This document shows positions 22,789 through 26,881 of a DNA stretch of 26,881 bases, piece by piece. The number at the start of each line of letters is the position of its first letter. The first letter of the stretch is position 1. The DNA lies in the IMG/VR virus record IMGVR_UViG_3300024519_000010, positions 1 to 26,881 of that record; one strand, written 5' to 3'. The DNA is from a virus. The notes under the pieces are model-generated. The model had not been told where the DNA came from. It worked only from the letters and a program-made list of their open reading frames with translations, and did not search any database. The position numbers and the translations under genes were made by a program.

Positions 22789-24915
22789 CTATACATCTAC
22801 AATTACACCGTCTGGCATAGAACCAGCTACTGCTGAAAAGCTACTTAAATAGTTGGTAGATATAGATTGACTACCACCGGCGATAGTATTAATAAACATA
22901 GCAAATTCACCTGAAGTACTAATAGAAGATCGTAATTGGCTAATGCCTATATTTGACGTACTTGTTGTTACGCCAAAGTCATCAGTGTATAAAGCTGTAG
23001 TTGTATTCCTTGGAAACAACACGTATTGACCAGATTCGCTAGCAGCGGATGATTCTCTAAAATCAGAAGAACCATAATTTTTATTTGTCCAAGAAACTCC
23101 ATAATTACTTGAATATTTACTTTCATTAGTATTTTGAATAAGTAAATATTGATATTTACCTTCGCCAGAAACAACAACTTGGTCATACCCTGTCGTTGAA
23201 ACAGGTGAAGGTAGAGAACTTGTAATATTTGTAAACGTTGATCCATAGTCTTGACTTACAAACACACCTGTACTAGAACTACCTATAGCTGGACTAAAAG
23301 CAGTTGAAACTATTATATATTTGCCACCAGAAGAAACAGATACCATTCGTTTACTAAATATAGTAGAGCCAGCAGGAACAGGTAATGTTACTTGAGTAAA
23401 TGAACTACCATAATCATTAGAAAGAAAAATATAATTATTAGTACCTCCAGGTTCTAAAATCATAACTTGACCAGATTTAGACATAGTTGTATCTTCAGCC
23501 TTATAAGTTCCGCTAACAGGTGAAGGAAGTGAAGTCCACGTTACCCCAGAGTCAGTACTCATCCTTGGGCTTAAATTTTGCTGGTTTTTACCTGAAGCTA
23601 AAATATAAGTATAACTATCGCTAGCAGCTCCAACAGTGTAACTACTATTTGGTAAAGCGCCAAAAGAAGGTTGAGGTGAAACTAGCGCTAGGCTGCTATC
23701 AAATAAACCTATAAAAGGTGAAACACCTAGCGATCCTAAAGCTCTAAAACTAGAACCTACTATAGGTACATATGGATCTGCGCTAGGACTTAAATTAGCT
23801 ACGCAGGTAACAGCTCTTAAACCTGATGGCCAAGAAGTAAGTGATGGTTGAGTGGCAAAAAAGTCAGTATTTATAAAAACATCAATGCTTGTACTACCAT
23901 TACCAGAATTGCTCCAAAATGAATATTTACCGCTATTGCTAATACTGTTAAAAGCAAAAGTGGAAGAAATGGCTACAATTAATTTATTTACACCAAAATC
24001 TTTAGAATACCAATCTCCACCTAAAGCTGTTTGACTACCAGAAACTATATATTGACCTGTTTCATTTTGTTTAAATGTCGTTCTGGCTGTGTTTGTGAAT
24101 GTTCTTGATGAGAAAGTAGAACCAAAATCTGAAGAATAGAAATCTCCAGTATTCGATTGACCTACAACAAAAACTCTTTCTCCGTTGCCTGAAACACTAA
24201 CTTCAATAAAAGATCGCTGGGAAGGCGAGGACGGGTAACCAGCATTGGAAAGTAAGTTTGTTATATCTGTAAATGTTTGACCGTAATCATTGCTTCTATA
24301 TAATACGGTATCATTAGAGCTGCCAGCTACTGTACCGCCGGTTATGTAAATATATTTACCACCGCTGCTTACAGTAATACCAGCATCTCGTAGGGTTGCT
24401 ATATTAACAGATGATAAACTAAAGCTAACGCCAGAATCAGTAGAAATCCAAATATCACCACTTGTTGTTCCACCAGAAATGTTTAATACAATTACCTCAC
24501 CATTGCTAGAAATATTAACATATTGCCACGATTTAGATGGAACATTTGGAATAGCCCCCCAACTTTGCCCTTTGTCATAACTAATTAAAGAAGCGTTTGC
24601 AGGAATACTAGTAGCTATCATAATATTTAAATTATCTGAAGCTTCTCTTATTATATAATTACTATTAGGTAAATTACCAAATGTTACAGGTGGTGTCACC
24701 GTGTTTAAGTTTTCATCAACTAATGAAAAATAAGGGGCTGTGGTAATTGAAGTTATGAATCTAGGATTACCCTCTACAGGTACATACGGATCTTCGCTTG
24801 ATATAGGCCAAACAAGTGTAGAGCCGCTATATATTTTAGAAATATCAGTACTACCTAGTTTTAAAGTACCTGCTGCCGGAGCGGATGTCGCCGTACCTAT
24901 TCTTAAGTCTGCCAT
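22789..24915 (-). CDS. Receptor-binding protein with two tandem Asp-box (BNR) beta-propellers
   Basis: This 708-residue protein has a short anchor (MADLRIGTATSAPAAGTLKL, then DISKIYSGSTLVWP) like that of other marine phage tail proteins. Next come two related halves, residues about 40-377 and 378-708, each opening with S-x-DPYVP and then F-G-x-LPNS-x-Y. Both halves carry Asp-box motifs (S-x-D-x-G-x-x-F/W): SYDKGQSW, STDSGVSF, SNDYGQTF, SSDFGSTF in the first and STDSGVTW, SNDYGSSF, SQDYGSTF, SSNYGVSW in the second. Asp-boxes mark sialidase/sortilin-type beta-propellers. Two tandem propellers are inferred. I see no clear sialidase catalytic Arg triad, so binding rather than cleavage of a glycan is likelier. 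It is stop-start coupled (TAATG) to the fibre before it. Confidence 0.78.
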   Translation of the reverse strand: MADLRIGTATSAPAAGTLKLGSTDISKIYSGSTLVWPISSEDPYVPVEGNPRFITSITTAPYFSLVDENLNTVTPPVTFGNLPNSNYIIREASDNLNIMIATSIPANASLISYDKGQSWGAIPNVPSKSWQYVNISSNGEVIVLNISGGTTSGDIWISTDSGVSFSLSSVNIATLRDAGITVSSGGKYIYITGGTVAGSSNDTVLYRSNDYGQTFTDITNLLSNAGYPSSPSQRSFIEVSVSGNGERVFVVGQSNTGDFYSSDFGSTFSSRTFTNTARTTFKQNETGQYIVSGSQTALGGDWYSKDFGVNKLIVAISSTFAFNSISNSGKYSFWSNSGNGSTSIDVFINTDFFATQPSLTSWPSGLRAVTCVANLSPSADPYVPIVGSSFRALGSLGVSPFIGLFDSSLALVSPQPSFGALPNSSYTVGAASDSYTYILASGKNQQNLSPRMSTDSGVTWTSLPSPVSGTYKAEDTTMSKSGQVMILEPGGTNNYIFLSNDYGSSFTQVTLPVPAGSTIFSKRMVSVSSGGKYIIVSTAFSPAIGSSSTGVFVSQDYGSTFTNITSSLPSPVSTTGYDQVVVSGEGKYQYLLIQNTNESKYSSNYGVSWTNKNYGSSDFRESSAASESGQYVLFPRNTTTALYTDDFGVTTSTSNIGISQLRSSISTSGEFAMFINTIAGGSQSISTNYLSSFSAVAGSMPDGVIVDV

Positions 24916-26267
24916 TATACTATTATATATATTGTACTTGCTACTGGTGTTAACCCGTTATATTCTGCTTGAGTTAAAGTTTGTATAATTGTAGGCGCGG
25001 TCTGGGTTGTAGTGTTTCCAACTATAGCAATATCTAATTTAGCTTTTGAAGTTGCGCTTATAACTCCAGCTGTATTACCACCGGCAGATGCTTCTGCTAT
25101 CGTTGTATTAGTACCAGTTGAAGATGTTATAAGAACATCCGTAGCGCTAGGCGTATTATTTAAATCAGTCGCGCCACCGCCTCCACCAGAAGGAGTAGGT
25201 ATATTTAAAATTCTAGTTGTTGTGTTAAGAGTTGCAGCGGTACCGGGTGTACCATTAGTAGTAAGCGTAAGATTAGGGATCCAATCAGTACCTGTAACTG
25301 TAGAGCTTAACACCTGGCCGCTTGTTCCAGTTTGACTGTTTGAATCTAAAAAAGCACCTATAACTAGTAAGTTGCCGTTTACATAAAGTTTTTGACTTGG
25401 ACTTGTAGTACCAATACCAACGTTTCCATTAGTTACATGTAATACACTAGTTCCAGTATTATCTAAGAGTTGCAACGGAAAGCCTACGCCTGATATATCA
25501 CCTATTTGCATAGGATCAGCTGTAGTGCTTGTAGTACTAGCAAATGCTTTACCATTTAAACCGTAGTATTTACCAGCGCCTGTAACGTCAATAGCTTGTG
25601 AAGGTGCTACAGTACCAATACCTAATCTATCATTAGTTGAATCCCATAAAAAAGTATTATCACTAGAAACAGTTGAAGCACCAGTCCAAAATGTAACTTG
25701 ACCATCTACACCTGAACCTGTTATACCGCTACCGCCACCGGCATTTGCCACCCAAGATAATTGCGCTGGATCGTTTCCATCTGTTTGTAGCACGTCGCTT
25801 GGGTTTCCAATAGTTGTAGGTAGTTTTAAAGTATATGTAGCACCAGCAGAGTGCGCTGGACTTTGCAGAGAAACACCGTGAGAGTTTTGCTCACAGTTTA
25901 ATTGTATAGTACCAGGAGTTGTAGCATCAGCGCTTCTTACTTCTAGCTTACCATTTCCGTTACCTTGAACCTGAAGATTCGCGTTTGTGGTCGATGCTTC
26001 TATTCTATCTGTTACTTTTATACCGTTTGTTGTTGTTTCAAACTTTATATTGTTGTTATAACGTAAAGAAACCGCGCCATTATCGTTAAACACAGCGTAT
26101 GTGTCACCTAAAAGACCAGCTTTAAAAGTTATTGTAGAACCTCCAGCTATTGTAAAACCTCCAGTGCCTGTTTCGAGTATTTCAGTTTCACCAGTAACGC
26201 TGCTGTATTTTATAGACAAATCATTATTGCTTCCAAAAGTTAAATTTGTATTATCTGATATATTCAT
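24915..26267 (-). CDS. Tail fibre, C-terminal part of a frameshifted gene
   Basis: The first ATG in this frame is at 26267, giving 450 residues, but the frame is open to 26462 and the upstream 60 codons read as fibre (ACA-ATT-GGT at 26438 gives TIGITGAPAAGTYLD, then a Gly-rich stretch). The product has repeated shaft motifs such as RLGIGTVAPSQAIDV and NVGIGTTSPSQKLYV, low-complexity Thr/Gly strands and an ending LTQAEYNGLTPVASTIYIIV. It lacks an S74 domain. The GIGT-x-x-PSQ units are typical of trimeric fibres. The N-terminal virion anchor is in the separate frame at 26396-26662. A true protein of 582 residues is expected if one base were restored or a -1 slip occurs. Confidence 0.75.
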   Translation of the reverse strand: MNISDNTNLTFGSNNDLSIKYSSVTGETEILETGTGGFTIAGGSTITFKAGLLGDTYAVFNDNGAVSLRYNNNIKFETTTNGIKVTDRIEASTTNANLQVQGNGNGKLEVRSADATTPGTIQLNCEQNSHGVSLQSPAHSAGATYTLKLPTTIGNPSDVLQTDGNDPAQLSWVANAGGGSGITGSGVDGQVTFWTGASTVSSDNTFLWDSTNDRLGIGTVAPSQAIDVTGAGKYYGLNGKAFASTTSTTADPMQIGDISGVGFPLQLLDNTGTSVLHVTNGNVGIGTTSPSQKLYVNGNLLVIGAFLDSNSQTGTSGQVLSSTVTGTDWIPNLTLTTNGTPGTAATLNTTTRILNIPTPSGGGGGATDLNNTPSATDVLITSSTGTNTTIAEASAGGNTAGVISATSKAKLDIAIVGNTTTQTAPTIIQTLTQAEYNGLTPVASTIYIIV

Positions 26268-26395
26268 ACCGCCAGAAGCTCCGCCTTGTACAAAGATTTT
26301 ATTATTACCCGTTGTGTTACCAGCTTGTAGTACTTGCTGTAGTGTACCACCTCCGCCACCACCCCCTGCTGGGGTTGTAAAATTACCTGTATTAT

Positions 26396-26662
26396 CTAGA
26401 TATGTCCCAGCTGCGGGCGCACCTGTGATACCAATTGTAAAGAAGGAGTTGTTGTTGCTGTACTAACCGTAGTAGTTATACCAGTAATAGTAGATGTAGC
26501 GCTAAAACTTGTCACTGTACCTGTCCCAGACAGTAAACCAGCTAAGTCTTCTAGCGAAATACTATAATTTGCAGTCTCGTTTGGATTAGACGGAGTCCTT
26601 GAGATTATCATCAAGTCACTAAGCAGAGGTGTCGATGATGGGTAAGAGTATATTATTGCCAT
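26396..26662 (-). CDS. Tail fibre, N-terminal part (frameshifted)
   Basis: The frame starts at 26662 with MAIIYSYPSSTPLLSDLMII, then SRTPSNPNETANYSISLEDL, a short anchor like that of other phage fibres, and runs through TVTSFSATSTITG and TPSL. The last 13 residues (QLVSQVRPQLGHI) look unlike a fibre and end at a TAG. The -1 frame from 26438 continues naturally as TIGITGAP, the expected continuation after TPSL. The missing base or slip therefore lies near 26438. If functional, it is the anchor half of the 582-residue fibre. Confidence 0.7.
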   Translation of the reverse strand: MAIIYSYPSSTPLLSDLMIISRTPSNPNETANYSISLEDLAGLLSGTGTVTSFSATSTITGITTTVSTATTTPSLQLVSQVRPQLGHI

Positions 26663-26881
26663 TGTTCAAATTCTTTTTATATATTATATACTTACAGGTA
26701 AAAGTGATTGTTTACAAACAAGCTATATAGTGACAATAGCCCCTTACTCTATATACTTATAACCCTAATGTCACAGTACTTGAAAAAATTACGTTAGATA
26801 TTTTGGGGTGTGGTGTTACCCCCTATCCCCCTGATTATCAACGATTTACAAAAACGATTTTTATTTCAATGGGCCCCCCAA
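26663..26881. other. Intergenic leader at right edge with promoter-like elements
   Basis: This 219-base stretch has no convincing gene on either strand; short frames at the edge on the minus strand close within 14 codons. It holds the promoter-like element at 26687-26718 and a second TAAGTATA at 26752-26759 without a proper TTTG partner. Near 26805-26825 a GGGGU/ACCCC hairpin of 5 pairs lacks an immediate U-run. It could be the start of the fibre transcription unit and the end of an earlier one. Confidence 0.5.
26687..26718 (-). promoter_or_regulatory. Promoter-like element before the fibre unit
   Basis: On the coding strand, TTTG (26718-26715) is followed after exactly 20 bases by TAAGTATA (starting 26694). 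The wider match to the element at 22746-22784 is TTTGTAAA, ATCACT and GTAAGTATATA. It stands 25 bases before the fibre ATG at 26662. The repeated sequence and spacing in two separate leaders support a real promoter. Confidence 0.6.

Noticed and set aside
22789-24915. Active sialidase
   Set aside because: Asp-boxes are structural. I could not find a convincing set of catalytic arginines, Tyr and Asp.
26430-26445. Programmed -1 frameshift site in the split fibre gene
   Set aside because: The overlap contains no X-XXY-YYZ slippery heptamer and no clear downstream pseudoknot; an indel is the simpler reading, so I report only the frameshift.
26752-26783. Third copy of the promoter-like element
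   Set aside because: TAAGTATA is present at 26759-26752 but the position 20 bases upstream is TCAA, not TTTG, so it is not counted as a full copy.
26800-26825. Hairpin GGGG-CCCC near the right edge as a terminator
   Set aside because: The stem has only about 5 pairs and the following bases are AAAATATC rather than a U-run. It may end an upstream unit but cannot be supported.

Overview
This 26.9 kb window is one continuous, AT-rich block of a tailed-phage (Caudoviricetes) genome. Every supported gene is on the minus strand, so the genes are read from the right end of the window to the left. The recognisable head genes (terminase large subunit, P22-sized portal with a long helical C-terminus, acidic scaffold, major capsid protein) and the tail-accessory and stabilization-like proteins suggest a short-tailed virion of broadly P22/crAss-like architecture. 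That class is inferred. Two independent signs suggest a Bacteroidota (probably marine flavobacterial) host. Start codons lack Shine-Dalgarno motifs and have A/T-rich leaders. Two intergenic regions share an element that fits the Bacteroidota -33/-7 promoter layout (TTTG, 20 nt, TAAGTATA).

Layout in transcription order: (1) 26.7-22.8 kb, a receptor-binding region. It holds a fibre gene split by a -1 frameshift (26662 to 24915) and a 708-aa protein made of two tandem Asp-box (BNR) beta-propellers, followed by a promoter-like element. (2) 22.7-20.1 kb, a chaperonin cassette: a small conserved protein, GroEL, GroES in reversed order (groEL then groES, overlapping) and a winged-helix-like protein. 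(3) 20.1-17.9 kb, small proteins plus a lysis module: a 51-aa one-TM protein stop-start coupled to a GTG-started M15 peptidase, then basic and Met/Gly-rich small proteins. (4) 17.9-15.9 kb, small structural proteins, a small HExxH protein and a two-TM holin-like protein; a hexanucleotide tandem repeat lies in the leader of the first gene. (5) 15.9-12.3 kb, a 906-aa fibre with a C-terminal S74 chaperone domain and small accessory proteins. (6) 12.3-4.1 kb, a tandem-domain GroES-like protein, a possible small terminase subunit, TerL, portal, scaffold and major capsid protein, closed by a strong UUCG-hairpin terminator. (7) 4.0 kb to the left edge, a conserved virion-associated protein, a neck/ring-like protein, a tail accessory protein with a 210-residue N-terminal extension, and a partial stabilization-like protein.

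The most notable theme is protein folding. The phage carries a GroEL, a single-domain GroES and a separate two-domain GroES-like protein just upstream of the packaging and capsid genes. It could therefore assemble one chaperonin barrel with two kinds of lid, perhaps one for general infection-time folding and one for a virion substrate such as the capsid protein. Three genes of about 50 codons (15888-16034, 17290-17445, 19116-19271) fill what would otherwise look like gaps. The only stretches without genes are short: 22692-22788, 26663-26881, 12772-12834, 4002-4075, 3119-3173 and 17837-17909. I saw no tRNA, CRISPR array, integrase, transposase or replication gene.
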